NCBI GenBank assembly: GCA_011620345.1
Contig: WOZJ01000063.1
Location: 1 to 20,738, forward strand
Direction: 5' to 3'
Source of the DNA: Nitrospirota bacterium
GTDB lineage: Bacteria > UBA2233
Length of the DNA stretch: 20,738 nt
Shown here one piece after another: positions 12,820 to 20,556 of this stretch. A model generated the notes under the pieces. The model made no database searches, had not been told where the DNA came from, and was given only the letters and a program-made list of their open reading frames with translations. Both the position numbers and the translations under genes were made by a program. Position 1 is the first letter of the stretch. Every line of letters starts with the position of its first letter.

Positions 12820-13890
12820 ATGATCGATTTTGGTTTGAATGACGAGCAAAGAGAGCTCAAGGCCTTGGCCCAGGATTTCGCCAAGGAGCGTATCCGCCCG
12901 CTTAACCGGGATGCCGAAAAAGGGGGGGTCCCCGAAGCGCTGAAACGAGAGGCGTTCGAAGTCGGTTTCTCACGAATGGCCTTACCCGAAGGGTTGGACG
13001 GGCTAAACCTGGGCTATCTGGAACAGGCGCTTGTTTTGGAAGAGCTAGCATGGGGAGATGCCGGGATCGCGCCGATGCTCCTAGGGAGCGGATTTGCCGG
13101 GCTTGCCATCAAAGAGCTTGCGAGCGAACCCCAAAAGGAGCAGTTCCTTGCACCATTCGCGAAGCCTGAAAATTTTGCGCTGCTGGGGGCGCTCGCCTGG
13201 GCCGAGCCGACGGCCGGGTTCGACCTTAAAGCCTCCGAGGTTCACGAAAAAAACGGGAAGCTCTACGGGCAAAAAGGCCTCGTTTGGCCCTGTCCGGCAG
13301 GCCTTTACGTAGTGCTGGGCAACGACGGCGCCTGGGTTCTCCAAGGAACGCCAAAAACTAAACCCTCCCAAACACGCTTGGGCCTCCTGGCTACCCCTGC
13401 AGGATGGCTAAGCTTAGACGGCGAGCAAGCCGAGCGGCTTCAAGGAGATGGCCGTATCGGACGGCTCCTTGCCGGTGTTCGCGTCTTATTGGGGGGAATG
13501 CTCTGCGGGGTCGCGAGGGCAAGCCTCGAGTACGCGCTCGAATACACCTCTCAAAGAACGGCTTTCGACCAAGTGATTGCACAATTTCAGGGGATTTCTT
13601 TCGCTGCGGCAGATATGCACATGGAAAACGACGGGGCCACTCTTGGGGTCCTCAAGGCCGCTTGGGCGCTCGATAGCGGCCTTGAGGAGGCGGAAAAGCT
13701 CTCTTTCCAAGCGCTCGTGGCCGCATCAAGGGCTGCGCTGTTCTCGAGCAACTGGGCCGTCCAAATGCTTGGCGGCCATGGCTATACTTTTGATTACCCT
13801 GTTGAAAAATGGATGCGGGATGCAAGGGCGCTGGCCACGAATGCAGGTCAAGAAGAAGCCTTTATGCACCTTGCCGACACAGCTCTTTAA
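12820..13890 (+). CDS. Acyl-CoA dehydrogenase-like protein lacking the catalytic Glu
   Basis: This 356-aa member of the acyl-CoA dehydrogenase fold has an N-terminal helical domain (FGLNDEQRELKALAQDFAKE), a shortened middle beta domain (AWAEPTAGFD where TEPxxGSD is usual) and a C-terminal helical domain (SQRTAFDQVIAQFQG; MLGGHGYTFDYPVEKWMRDA). The normal catalytic YEGT segment is replaced by TNAGQEEA. The alternative Glu used by isovaleryl-CoA dehydrogenase, on the helix before the RxAF motif, also appears to be absent. It is shorter than typical family members (about 380-400 aa), mainly in the flavin-contacting domain. It may be the non-catalytic half of a heteromer with the next gene, as in the alpha2-beta2 FadE pairs of mycobacteria, or it may have another role. 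The start follows AUG context after a weak GGAGG at 12803. Confidence 0.88.
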   Translation: MIDFGLNDEQRELKALAQDFAKERIRPLNRDAEKGGVPEALKREAFEVGFSRMALPEGLDGLNLGYLEQALVLEELAWGDAGIAPMLLGSGFAGLAIKELASEPQKEQFLAPFAKPENFALLGALAWAEPTAGFDLKASEVHEKNGKLYGQKGLVWPCPAGLYVVLGNDGAWVLQGTPKTKPSQTRLGLLATPAGWLSLDGEQAERLQGDGRIGRLLAGVRVLLGGMLCGVARASLEYALEYTSQRTAFDQVIAQFQGISFAAADMHMENDGATLGVLKAAWALDSGLEEAEKLSFQALVAASRAALFSSNWAVQMLGGHGYTFDYPVEKWMRDARALATNAGQEEAFMHLADTAL

Positions 13891-13903
13891 GGAGGACCAT
13901 GGC

Positions 13904-15121
13904 ATGGCGCTTGAATTTCTTGAATCGCCACAGCAGCAAACCATTCGAGAGTTCGTCCACTGGGTGGCCAAAGAGAAGATGCGTCCGAACGCGCTCGAAG
14001 CGGACAGAAACCAAGAAGTCCCTATTGGGCTCTTGACCGAGCTCAAAGAGATGGGAATCACGATGGACACGGGTTCGGGCGGAGGCAGGCTAGAGGAAGG
14101 CTCCGAGAAAAAAGCGGGGAAGGCCCCAAAGGAGTTTAATCGGCTTATCGTGACGGCTGTCGAGGAGCTTGGCTGGGGGGACGCAGGCATTACGCTGAGC
14201 CTCTCTGGAGCAGGGTTGGGTGGCCCCCCCGTTTCCTCCTTCGGTACACTAGAACAAAGGGAGCGCTTTTTTGGGATCTTCAAGGACAAAGAGCCGAAAT
14301 GGGGTGCTTACGCCACGACGGAGCCTCAGTGTGGCTCGGATGTCTCTGGCATCCGTACGCGCTGCGTAAAAGACGGAGACGCCTACATCTTAAACGGCAC
14401 GAAGACGTTCATCACCAACGGCAATATCGCTTCGTGGGTCGTCGTGTTCGCCACGATCGACTTCTCTTTAGGTAGAGCCGGCCACAGGGCGTTCGTCGTC
14501 GAGAAGGGGATGCCCGGTTTTATTCAGGGAGAAAAGGTCCATAAAATGGGTCTTCGGGCGAACGACACGGCCGTTTTGTACTTCGAGGACTGCCGAGTAC
14601 CCAAAGAAAACCTGCTTGGCGGCGAAGACCTGTACGAGGCCCGCCAAAGCGGAGGGTTTCGTGTCGCGATGGGTACGTTCGATGCAACCCGTCCGATCGT
14701 GGCCGCGATGGCGCTCGGTATCGCAAGGGCCTCCTTCGAGCATACCCGAGACTTCATCAAGGAAAACTATAACTTAGACAGGCCTATCGCTCGTTACGGA
14801 AGAATAAAAGAAAAGCTGGCTGAAATGGAGCTTAAGCTTGGGGCTGGCCGCCTCCTAATCCAAAAGGCCGCATGGATGGCCGACGTAGGCAGGCCTAACA
14901 CGCTCGAAGCCTCGGCGGCCAAGGCGTACATGGGAAAGGCCGCTCTCGAGATATGCGCGGAATGCATCGATTTGATCGGCGATTCTGGCACCACGCAGGA
15001 TCACCTGCTCGAAAAATGGTTTCGGGATATTAAGGTTTACGACATCTTCGAAGGGACGGGGCAGGTCAACAGGCTTGTTGTGGCACGCAGGCTCTACGAG
15101 CCCTTCGGCATCCGCGTGTAA
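13904..15121 (+). CDS. Acyl-CoA dehydrogenase, catalytically complete
   Basis: This 405-aa flavoenzyme should oxidise an acyl-CoA to the 2-enoyl-CoA and pass electrons to electron-transfer flavoprotein. The beta domain has ATTEPQCGSDVSGI and NGTKTFITNG. The C-terminal domain has LDRPIARYGRIKEKLAEMEL. The catalytic Glu lies in IFEGTGQVNRLVVARRL near the end. The N-terminal region contains a Gly/Glu/Lys-rich insert (GSGGGRLEEGSEKKAGKAPKE) before the EELGWGDAG helix. The ATG at 13904 has TAAGGAGG 8-9 nt upstream and is 13 bp after the previous stop. Frames open further upstream lie inside the preceding gene. Tandem arrangement and the missing Glu in the neighbour suggest a shared complex. The substrate is unknown. 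Confidence 0.93.
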   Translation: MALEFLESPQQQTIREFVHWVAKEKMRPNALEADRNQEVPIGLLTELKEMGITMDTGSGGGRLEEGSEKKAGKAPKEFNRLIVTAVEELGWGDAGITLSLSGAGLGGPPVSSFGTLEQRERFFGIFKDKEPKWGAYATTEPQCGSDVSGIRTRCVKDGDAYILNGTKTFITNGNIASWVVVFATIDFSLGRAGHRAFVVEKGMPGFIQGEKVHKMGLRANDTAVLYFEDCRVPKENLLGGEDLYEARQSGGFRVAMGTFDATRPIVAAMALGIARASFEHTRDFIKENYNLDRPIARYGRIKEKLAEMELKLGAGRLLIQKAAWMADVGRPNTLEASAAKAYMGKAALEICAECIDLIGDSGTTQDHLLEKWFRDIKVYDIFEGTGQVNRLVVARRLYEPFGIRV

Positions 15122-15181
15122 GAGCAAAAAGGCTCAAAGTAAGAAAGCTGGGGCTCCTTAGCGGCTAAATGGCATGTGTAT

Positions 15182-15190
15182 TGCTACAAT
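15182..15190 (+). promoter_or_regulatory. Extended -10 promoter of the 54-aa gene
   Basis: TGC-TACAAT lies 47 bp before the ATG at 15237. It nearly repeats the TTGCTATAAT seen upstream of the ftsE-like operon. The -35 region is weak. Confidence 0.45.
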
Positions 15191-15236
15191 ATGTTCCTAT
15201 TAGTAGAAGTCGTAGAATTACTAAAGGAGCACTGCC

Positions 15237-15401
15237 ATGCCAGAAACCACAAAAGCAATTGCCTTCCATCAAGACGCTCGCCCCATCCAGGGCAATAAGA
15301 CATCCAAGAAGTTCGAACCGGGGGAAGGCGCGCCGATCTACTGCGCCTTCCCCAAGGTCACGTTCGGAGAAGCACTGGTAGAGGAATACCAGCCGTATTG
15401 A
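15237..15401 (+). CDS. Small protein, 54 aa, probably truncated at its 3' end
   Basis: I do not recognise this small protein. It has AAAGGAG six bases upstream of the ATG and an extended -10 promoter, so expression looks likely. It is hydrophilic and starts with MPETTKAIAFHQDARP. A single Cys is followed by AFPKVTFGEALVEEYQPY just before the TGA stop. The last 25 bp of the gene and 29 bp beyond are repeated at 15817-15870, where the stop codon is GGA. Joining the 5' part here to the downstream copy would give a 71-aa protein ending ALVRPRKYGNQA. The present gene therefore looks like a 3'-truncated form made by a duplication or insertion. Confidence 0.55.
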   Translation: MPETTKAIAFHQDARPIQGNKTSKKFEPGEGAPIYCAFPKVTFGEALVEEYQPY

Positions 15402-15430
15402 GCAAAGACGGCAGCGCTCGTTAGGCCAAG
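15377..15430 (+). repeat. 54-bp direct repeat, copy 1
   Basis: This begins GGTAGAGGAATACCAGCCGT and ends GCTCGTTAGGCCAAG. It matches 15817-15870 at 52 of 54 positions, with differences at 15399 (T versus G) and 15408 (A versus C). It spans the last codons and stop of the 54-aa gene. Confidence 0.95.
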
Positions 15431-15462
15431 AAGATTCCTCGATGCCAAAATCGAGGGGTCTT
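15431..15462 (+). terminator. Strong 13-bp hairpin after the 54-aa gene
   Basis: AAGATTCCTCGAT (15431-15443) pairs with ATCGAGGGGTCTT (15450-15462) around GCCAAA, with two G-U wobbles. It starts exactly where the first 54-bp repeat ends. There is no T run, so it may be a 3' UTR stabiliser, an end of a small mobile unit, or a recoding-type element 29 nt after the TGA. Confidence 0.5.
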
Positions 15463-15670
15463 GAGATGGGCTGGGTATCCCCGCTGGAGAGACCTAAAAA
15501 AGGTGAAACAAAATCATACACCACCCGGAGGGGTATTTTAGCGAGTACAACGGCAATATTCGCTTGCGATTGAGCAAGCTGCGTAATATTTGATACATTC
15601 CAGCCAAGAAAAGCCCCATCCTCGCTACGCGTTTGTCAGCGGTGTGAACCACGTAGCGGAAAACGCTTCC

Positions 15671-15864
15671 ATGAGTGAGATCAAAGGGGGGGGCTGTTCG
15701 ATACCTCTGCAAAAGAAGCCTTGAGGCTCATGCAAGAGGCCCATCAAAATATGTACAACGAATGGCCGCCTGCCGACGGGCATAGGAAAAACTTCTCGGA
15801 CCAAACCAGCAAAATAGGTAGAGGAATACCAGCCGTATGGAGCAAAGCCGGCAGCGCTCGTTAG
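15671..15864 (+). pseudogene. Frameshifted small ORF with an eight-G tract
   Basis: A frame starting at ATG 15671 reads MSEIKGG into a run of eight G (15686-15693). It would continue in another frame as LFDTSAKEALRLMQEAHQ and onward to SKAGSAR and TAG (15864), if the run held six or nine G. As given, the first frame stops soon after. The frame before the ATG is also open (RYAFVSGVNHVAENAS). The end runs into copy 2 of the 54-bp repeat. The protein is not recognised. No ribosome-binding site is clear. The rest of 15402-15888 contains only the hairpin and the repeats. Confidence 0.35.
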
Positions 15865-15870
15865 GCCAAG
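15817..15870 (+). repeat. 54-bp direct repeat, copy 2
   Basis: This is 52 of 54 bases identical to 15377-15430, offset by 440 bp. In the reading frame of the upstream small gene, this copy has GGA in place of TGA and stays open to a TAG at 15890-15892, but a TAG lies immediately before it in that frame. Confidence 0.95.
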
Positions 15871-15888
15871 GAAATACGGCAATCAGGC

Positions 15889-16887
15889 CTAGTGGACAAC
15901 CTGCATCACCTCGTCCAAAAGTTCCTTTGGAAAATCCTTCCCAACGAACCTGTCTGGCACCTTGGACGTTGCCTGCCTAAAATTGGCATACTCCTCGGGG
16001 GTAAGTTTCACCACCTCCATCCCGTATTCCTGGAACGCCGCAAGTGATTTTTCCTCGACCTCTCTGGCTTTTCTGACAACAACGGGCTCGATCTCCTTGA
16101 TGAGCCCGATCACCACCTCGAAGTCTTCCTTGGAAAGCTGCTTTGCAAGCGATTCATAGCCCTTCTTTGTCATGGCGACCGAGGCGATGCTAGTGTACCA
16201 CTTGGGAAAGTTTACGTATTTGAGCAGCGTAAACGTCTGCGTGCCGAGAACCCATACGGCCGGTCCCGGTGTCGCATCCAGCATGCCCGAGCGAAGCGCG
16301 GGGATCGATTCAACCTCTGAAATAGGTATGGGGCGGGTCCCGATGGCCTGGAGGATCTCCCCGCCCACGTCGTCCCAGGTGCACACCTTGATGCTCGCCG
16401 CATCGTGAGGCGATCTTACTGGGGTGGTCTTCGTGTAGAGCTGGTTGTAGCCTTGCTCCAAGATGGCCAGCATTTGAAAGCCGTGCCGCTCGGCATAGGA
16501 CTTGAGCCTGCCCCCGATGAGCGCCTTGGCCTTGTCGAGCTCTTCGTAGGAATCGAGCCGAAACGGCAAGACGGCCAGCACCTTGCTTTCTGGGCAGACA
16601 ACGCGCGTTCCGAGCGTCGAAAAAGCACCGAGGTGAACCTGGCCAAGCTTAAGCTTCTTGATAACGTCGTGATCATTGCCCATCACCCCGCCCAGATAGG
16701 TAACGAGCTCGACCCTTCCTTGGGTGCGCTTTTTGATTTTCTCCTTCATGCCTTTAAGAATGTCGGCAAGCTCCGTTCCGTCAGGGGCAAGGGTTGCAAC
16801 CTTGAGTTGTACCGTACCGGACCAGGATAGCGAAGGCAAGGCAAGATACAATGCCGCTAGAATCGTCAGGAACAAGCGCGTTGCCAT
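15889..16887 (-). CDS. dctP: TRAP transporter substrate-binding protein, DctP family
   Basis: This 332-aa periplasmic solute receptor has an N-terminal Sec signal (ATRLFLTILAALYLALPS, cleavage probably just after SWSG). The mature part carries DctP-family features: KVATLAPDGTELADILK, QGRVELVTYLGGVMGNDHD, KLGQVHLGAFSTLGT, and a segment with IPISEVESIPALRSGMLDA before a conserved W. It would bind an organic acid or similar anion for uptake driven by an ion gradient. The ATG at 16887 has AAGGGG upstream and exposes the signal peptide; an upstream ATG at 16941 would place 18 residues before it and lies in the promoter palindrome. No DctQ or DctM membrane subunit adjoins it, so it is an orphan receptor in this window. 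It is separated from kdsA by its own promoter and a terminator-like hairpin. Confidence 0.92.
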   Translation of the reverse strand: MATRLFLTILAALYLALPSLSWSGTVQLKVATLAPDGTELADILKGMKEKIKKRTQGRVELVTYLGGVMGNDHDVIKKLKLGQVHLGAFSTLGTRVVCPESKVLAVLPFRLDSYEELDKAKALIGGRLKSYAERHGFQMLAILEQGYNQLYTKTTPVRSPHDAASIKVCTWDDVGGEILQAIGTRPIPISEVESIPALRSGMLDATPGPAVWVLGTQTFTLLKYVNFPKWYTSIASVAMTKKGYESLAKQLSKEDFEVVIGLIKEIEPVVVRKAREVEEKSLAAFQEYGMEVVKLTPEEYANFRQATSKVPDRFVGKDFPKELLDEVMQVVH

Positions 16888-16931
16888 AATTAAACCCCTT
16901 GGTTGTATTTTTTCCAAAGGTGCACTCTTTT

Positions 16932-16960
16932 TCCATATCATGAATATAACGTATATTCAA
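16932..16960 (-). promoter_or_regulatory. Promoter of dctP with a palindromic operator between the boxes
   Basis: On the minus strand TTGAAT (16960-16955) and TATGGA (16937-16932) are 17 bp apart. TGAATATA-ACG-TATATTCA (16941-16959) is an inverted repeat with 8-bp arms that covers the -35 box and most of the spacer. A protein bound there would block RNA polymerase. The leader to the ATG at 16887 would be about 40 nt. Confidence 0.55.
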
Positions 16961-16970
16961 GCGCGGCGAA

Positions 16971-16987
16971 AAAAGAGGGTCTCTTTT
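16971..16987 (-). terminator. Possible terminator of the kdsB-pyrG-kdsA operon
   Basis: On the minus strand AAAAGAG pairs with CTCTTTT around ACC, followed by more T. It lies about 30 bp after the kdsA stop and before the dctP promoter. The stem is A/T-rich and therefore weak. Confidence 0.4.
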
Positions 16988-17016
16988 AGGCGTCTATACT
17001 AGCAAAAAAGGAATCT

Positions 17017-17847
17017 TTAGGCTTTCTCGGATAGCGATGTCGTTATGCGCAAGACATCTTTTAGGATGGAACGAAACGCCGCCGGTGTGACCATGTTCGG
17101 ACCGTCGGAGAGCGCCCTGTCCGGGTCTGGATGCACTTCGAAGAACAGCCCATCCACGCCGACGGCCGCGGCCGCCCGCGCCAGGGGGGCGACGAACTCG
17201 CGCTTTCCGCCAGAACGCTCCCCCTCCGCCCCCGGAGCTTGGACGGAATGGGTGGCATCGAAAACGACGGGAACTCCAAGCCGCTTGAGAATGTCGAGCG
17301 AGCGAAAATCGACGACCAGGTCTTGGTAGCCGAAGCTAGTCCCCCGCTCGGTCAAGAAGACCCTATCGTTTCCGGCATGCCTGGCTTTTTCAACAATCCC
17401 GCCCATTTGCTGGGGGGCCATGAACTGCCCTTTCTTGATGTTCAATGGCTTGCCCGTACGGGCCGCTTCCAGGACAAGGTCGGTCTGGCGGCACAAAAAC
17501 GCGGGGATCTGGAGCACGTCTACGACTTCTGCCGCGGGTCTAGCCTGCCAAGGTTCATGGATATCGGTCAGGATCGCCACCCCGGCTTCCTTTTTGACCT
17601 TGGCGAGCACTTCCAGCCCTTCTTGGATCCCAGGCCCCCGAAAGCTTCCGTGAACACTTCTATTTGCCTTGTCGAAGGAAGCCTTGAACACGAACCCGAC
17701 GCCAAGCTCCTTCGTGATTCCTTTGAGCATCTTGGCGATCTCGAGCGTCAAGGCTTCCGACTCTACCACGCAAGGGCCCGCGATTATAAGCAACGGGCTT
17801 CCAGGGCCCAAAGAGAGCCCGGGAATGATCTCGATTCGTTCCATCAT
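17017..17847 (-). CDS. kdsA: 3-deoxy-8-phosphooctulonate (KDO-8-phosphate) synthase
   Basis: This 276-aa cytosolic enzyme condenses phosphoenolpyruvate with arabinose-5-phosphate in KDO synthesis for lipid A-core lipopolysaccharide. Motifs include IIAGPCVVES, FKASFDKANRS, RGPGIQEGLE, FDATHSVQAPG and FFEVHPDPDRALSDGP. The Cys in AGPC (near residue 26), with the His, Glu and Asp in DATH, FFEVH and SDGP, marks the metal-dependent class; E. coli KdsA has Asn at the Cys position. The ATG at 17847 overlaps the pyrG stop (TGATG); a TTG codon one step upstream and an ATG at 17844 are alternative starts. It is the last gene of the operon. kdsD and kdsC, often next, are not here. Confidence 0.96.
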   Translation of the reverse strand: MMERIEIIPGLSLGPGSPLLIIAGPCVVESEALTLEIAKMLKGITKELGVGFVFKASFDKANRSVHGSFRGPGIQEGLEVLAKVKKEAGVAILTDIHEPWQARPAAEVVDVLQIPAFLCRQTDLVLEAARTGKPLNIKKGQFMAPQQMGGIVEKARHAGNDRVFLTERGTSFGYQDLVVDFRSLDILKRLGVPVVFDATHSVQAPGAEGERSGGKREFVAPLARAAAAVGVDGLFFEVHPDPDRALSDGPNMVTPAAFRSILKDVLRITTSLSEKA

Positions 17848-19460
17848 CAACCCGGGATCCTCTGAGATGCATGCTTCCCTGCGGCCTCGAGGAACGAAAC
17901 AAACAAAGGATGCGGGGCCAGCGGTTTGGATTCAAACTCGGGGTGGAACTGGCATCCCACAAACCAAGGATGTCCGGTAAGCTCGACTACCTCTACCAAG
18001 AGCCCGTCTGGGGAGCGGCCCATAACGCGAAGCCCCCGCTCCTCAAGAAGGCTCCGGTACTCTGGGTTGACCTCGTAGCGGTGCCTGTGGCGCTCGTAGA
18101 CCTCTTCCTTGCCGTAGGCGCGAAACGAAAGCGAGCCCGAAGAGAGGCGGCAAGGATAGGCCCCAAGCCGCATCGTCCCGCCCAAGTTTTGTTTGCTTTT
18201 CTGCTCCTCCAAAAGCGCGATGACTGGGTAGGGCGTGTTTGGCTCGAACTCTTCGGAGTTGGCATCTTCGAGCCCCAGCTCGTTCCTGGCAAACTCGACA
18301 ATCGCAAGCTGCATCCCCAAGCAAATCCCGAAGAAGGGCAGGCCGGAGAGCCTGGCGTTCTTGATGGCCGCGAGCATACCCAGAATGCCCCTTTGGCCAA
18401 AACCTCCGGGAACAACGATCCCGTCAAGCCCTTGGAGCATCTCCTCGGCGTTTGTTTCCTCGAGCCTTTCCGAATCGATGTAGCGGATGTCCAAATGAAA
18501 ACCCGTCTGGATACCTGCATGCACAAGGGCCTCTGAAAGGCTTTTGTAAGCCTCGGTAAGTCCCATGTACTTGCCTACCATACCTATGGAGAGCGTTTTC
18601 TCGAGCCCGTAGAAGCGCTCCACGAGCCTTCTCCAGCCCTCGAGCTTGGGTGCGCGTGTCCAGATGCTCAGCTTCTCTATAATCCGTTCGTCGAGCTTCT
18701 GAGCACCAAACAAAAGGGGCACCTCGTAGATGCACTCCACGTCCTTGGCCGTGATCACGCAGCTTGCCTCGACGTTCGTAAACAGCGCGATTTTATCCTT
18801 AATGGCAGGAGGAAGATCTTGATTTGTCCGACAAAGCAAAATGTCTGGCTGGATTCCGATTTCCCGCAGCTCCTTGACGGAGTGCTGGGTTGGCTTGGTC
18901 TTGAGCTCCTTGGCCGTCTCAATGTACGGCACGAGTGTAACGTGGACAAAGAGGACGTTTTGCGCGCCCAATTCTCCTCGCATTTGTCTTGCGGCCTCCA
19001 AAAACGGGAGCGATTCGATGTCTCCCACCGTGCCCCCGATCTCGACGATTACGATGTCGGTTTCTGGGCTCATCTTGAAGAACGAGCGTTTGATCTCGTC
19101 GGTTATGTGCGGGATTACCTGAACAGTGTCGCCCAAGTAATCTCCCTTACGCTCTTTTTGAAGCACGCTGAAGTAGATCTTGCCCGAAGTGATGTTGTTG
19201 TCCTTCGTCATGCGCGCAAGCGTAAACCGCTCGTAATGACCAAGATCTAGGTCTGCCTCGGCCCCGTCACGGGTGACATACACCTCGCCGTGCTGGTATG
19301 GGTTCATCGTGCCCGGATCGACGTTGATGTAGGGGTCTAGCTTGATGAAGTTTACGTTGAGCCCCCTGGCCTCAAGGAGCGTCCCCATCGAGGCGCTGGC
19401 AAGCCCCTTGCCCAAAGAGGAAAGAACGCCGCCTGTTACAAAGATGAACTTTGGCCGCAT
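17847..19460 (-). CDS. pyrG: CTP synthase
   Basis: This 537-aa enzyme aminates UTP to CTP with glutamine. The synthetase domain begins [17 protein letters not shown] (P-loop and switch), followed by [20 protein letters not shown] and [13 protein letters not shown]. The glutaminase domain has GGFGQRG, the nucleophile in [11 protein letters not shown], and the catalytic His/Glu in [11 protein letters not shown]. Length matches the family (E. coli 545 aa). The ATG at 19460 gives the standard N-terminus; the frame is open upstream only because it crosses kdsB. The start lies 25 bp inside kdsB and GAGG is 10 nt upstream, so translation is coupled. CTP is the substrate of the neighbouring KdsB, a sensible grouping. 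Confidence 0.97.
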   Translation of the reverse strand: MRPKFIFVTGGVLSSLGKGLASASMGTLLEARGLNVNFIKLDPYINVDPGTMNPYQHGEVYVTRDGAEADLDLGHYERFTLARMTKDNNITSGKIYFSVLQKERKGDYLGDTVQVIPHITDEIKRSFFKMSPETDIVIVEIGGTVGDIESLPFLEAARQMRGELGAQNVLFVHVTLVPYIETAKELKTKPTQHSVKELREIGIQPDILLCRTNQDLPPAIKDKIALFTNVEASCVITAKDVECIYEVPLLFGAQKLDERIIEKLSIWTRAPKLEGWRRLVERFYGLEKTLSIGMVGKYMGLTEAYKSLSEALVHAGIQTGFHLDIRYIDSERLEETNAEEMLQGLDGIVVPGGFGQRGILGMLAAIKNARLSGLPFFGICLGMQLAIVEFARNELGLEDANSEEFEPNTPYPVIALLEEQKSKQNLGGTMRLGAYPCRLSSGSLSFRAYGKEEVYERHRHRYEVNPEYRSLLEERGLRVMGRSPDGLLVEVVELTGHPWFVGCQFHPEFESKPLAPHPLFVSFLEAAGKHASQRIPG

Positions 19461-20188
19461 AGGAGGAATGCCTCGGCTTTTTGTAGGTCTTCTGGGGTAT
19501 CGATGCCAAAACTTTGCGTTAGGGCAACGATTACGCGGAACTCGAAACCATGCTCTAGTGCCCTTAGCTGCTCGAGACGCTCGATTTCCTCGAGCGTTGC
19601 AGGAGGCAGGCCGGAAAACAGCTCGAGCGTACGGCGAGACATCGCATAAACTCCGTTGTGAACGAAAGCCCGTTTCGGCCCCTCTTGAGTCCTTTGCTGG
19701 CAAGGAATGGGGCTTCTTGAAAAGTACAGCGCCCTTCCTTGCGTATCCATCACGACCTTGACCCGGTTTTGGTCCTCAAACTCTTCCCAACGAAGGATGG
19801 GGGCTGCAGAGGTATAAATTAGCCCATCCCTGCCTTCGTGAACAATCCCATCGCCTAGCGCCTTGAGTAGAGACGGGGCGATGAAAGGCTCGTCTGCTTG
19901 AAGGTTCATGATAAAGTCGTCTTCGACCCAAGGCAGTGCCTTGGCGATTCTGTCCGTTCCAGAGGCGCAAGGCTCGTCGACAAGCACCACTTCGGCTCCC
20001 GCCTTCTTCGCTTCGTGAAGAACCCCCGAATGGTCGGAGACCACCACGATCCTCGAAAATATCCCAGCCTCTTTGGCCCGCCCGATCGTGCGTGTGATCA
20101 AGGCCTTACCGCCTAGCAAAGCAAGCGGCTTGCCAGGAAGCCTCGTCGAGCCAAAGCGTGCAGGGATCAAACAAGCAAGGCTTGGCAT
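19436..20188 (-). CDS. kdsB: CMP-KDO synthetase (3-deoxy-manno-octulosonate cytidylyltransferase)
   Basis: This 250-aa enzyme activates KDO with CTP to CMP-KDO for lipopolysaccharide assembly. It starts with the nucleotidyltransferase signature [24 protein letters not shown] follows. NLQADEPFI replaces the usual VQGDEP, a conservative change that keeps the metal-binding Asp. It also has YFSRSPIP and a GVYAM segment. The C-terminal E[11 protein letters not shown] and [12 protein letters not shown] are typical. No strong ribosome-binding site precedes the ATG. It is the first gene of kdsB-pyrG-kdsA. Confidence 0.96.
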   Translation of the reverse strand: MPSLACLIPARFGSTRLPGKPLALLGGKALITRTIGRAKEAGIFSRIVVVSDHSGVLHEAKKAGAEVVLVDEPCASGTDRIAKALPWVEDDFIMNLQADEPFIAPSLLKALGDGIVHEGRDGLIYTSAAPILRWEEFEDQNRVKVVMDTQGRALYFSRSPIPCQQRTQEGPKRAFVHNGVYAMSRRTLELFSGLPPATLEEIERLEQLRALEHGFEFRVIVALTQSFGIDTPEDLQKAEAFLLCGQSSSL

Positions 20189-20234
20189 GGGTACTCAACG
20201 GTTTAGGTTTCTTTCTGGAAGGCTGCCTTGCTTA

Positions 20235-20263
20235 TCTTAACCCAAAGCCCCCCTGGAACCCAA
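20235..20263 (-). promoter_or_regulatory. Possible promoter of kdsB-pyrG-kdsA
   Basis: On the minus strand TTGGGT (20263-20258) and TTAAGA (20240-20235) are 17 bp apart, about 47 bp before the kdsB ATG. Both boxes are imperfect. The 20189-20556 gap has no gene. It holds this promoter, a TATAAT at 20376-20381, the structure at 20430-20464, and a 9-bp direct repeat GCTAAGCTA (20470 and 20482). Confidence 0.35.
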
Positions 20264-20429
20264 CGGCCCCGAAAGGCCGGACAATCGCGCTATATGCCAT
20301 AGGAGGGTAAGAGGGAATAGGCATAGCGGTAACAGATGAAGAAAGCCATGCTCTCCGATCCGAGGCCTCATTTTTTATAATCCCCGCCCCTCGAGCTGGC
20401 CTCGTCCATTGTCGAGACGGCTCTCTATC

Positions 20430-20464
20430 TATAATGACGGCATTGCTGTTAACGCCGTGTCATT
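20430..20464 (+). promoter_or_regulatory. TATAAT box overlapping an inverted repeat upstream of the cytochrome c peroxidase gene
   Basis: TATAAT is at 20430-20435, with TTGTCG 15 bp upstream. AATGACGGC (20433-20441) pairs with GCC-gt-GTCATT (20454-20464) around a 12-nt loop. The repeat overlaps the -10 and start site, so it could be an operator. The leader to the ATG at 20557 would be about 115 nt. Confidence 0.4.
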
Positions 20465-20556
20465 CTGGTGCTAAGCTAGAGGCTAAGCTAAATGGTAGAG
20501 GCTGACGAACATGAAAACATCGGTCGACGATCATCGATAACCATGGGGAGGAACCA

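Noticed and set aside
13577-13903. Upstream extension of the second acyl-CoA dehydrogenase
   Set aside because: It lies inside the preceding gene in another frame. A strong ribosome-binding site and ATG at 13904 give the normal N-terminus.
15494-15882. Two minus-strand open frames between the 54-bp repeats
   Set aside because: They have no ribosome-binding site, recognisable motif or coding-like composition, and one runs through repeat copy 2. The plus strand gives a more protein-like reading.
19461-19703. N-terminal extension of CTP synthase
   Set aside because: The frame is open only through kdsB. The family N-terminus begins at the ATG at 19460.
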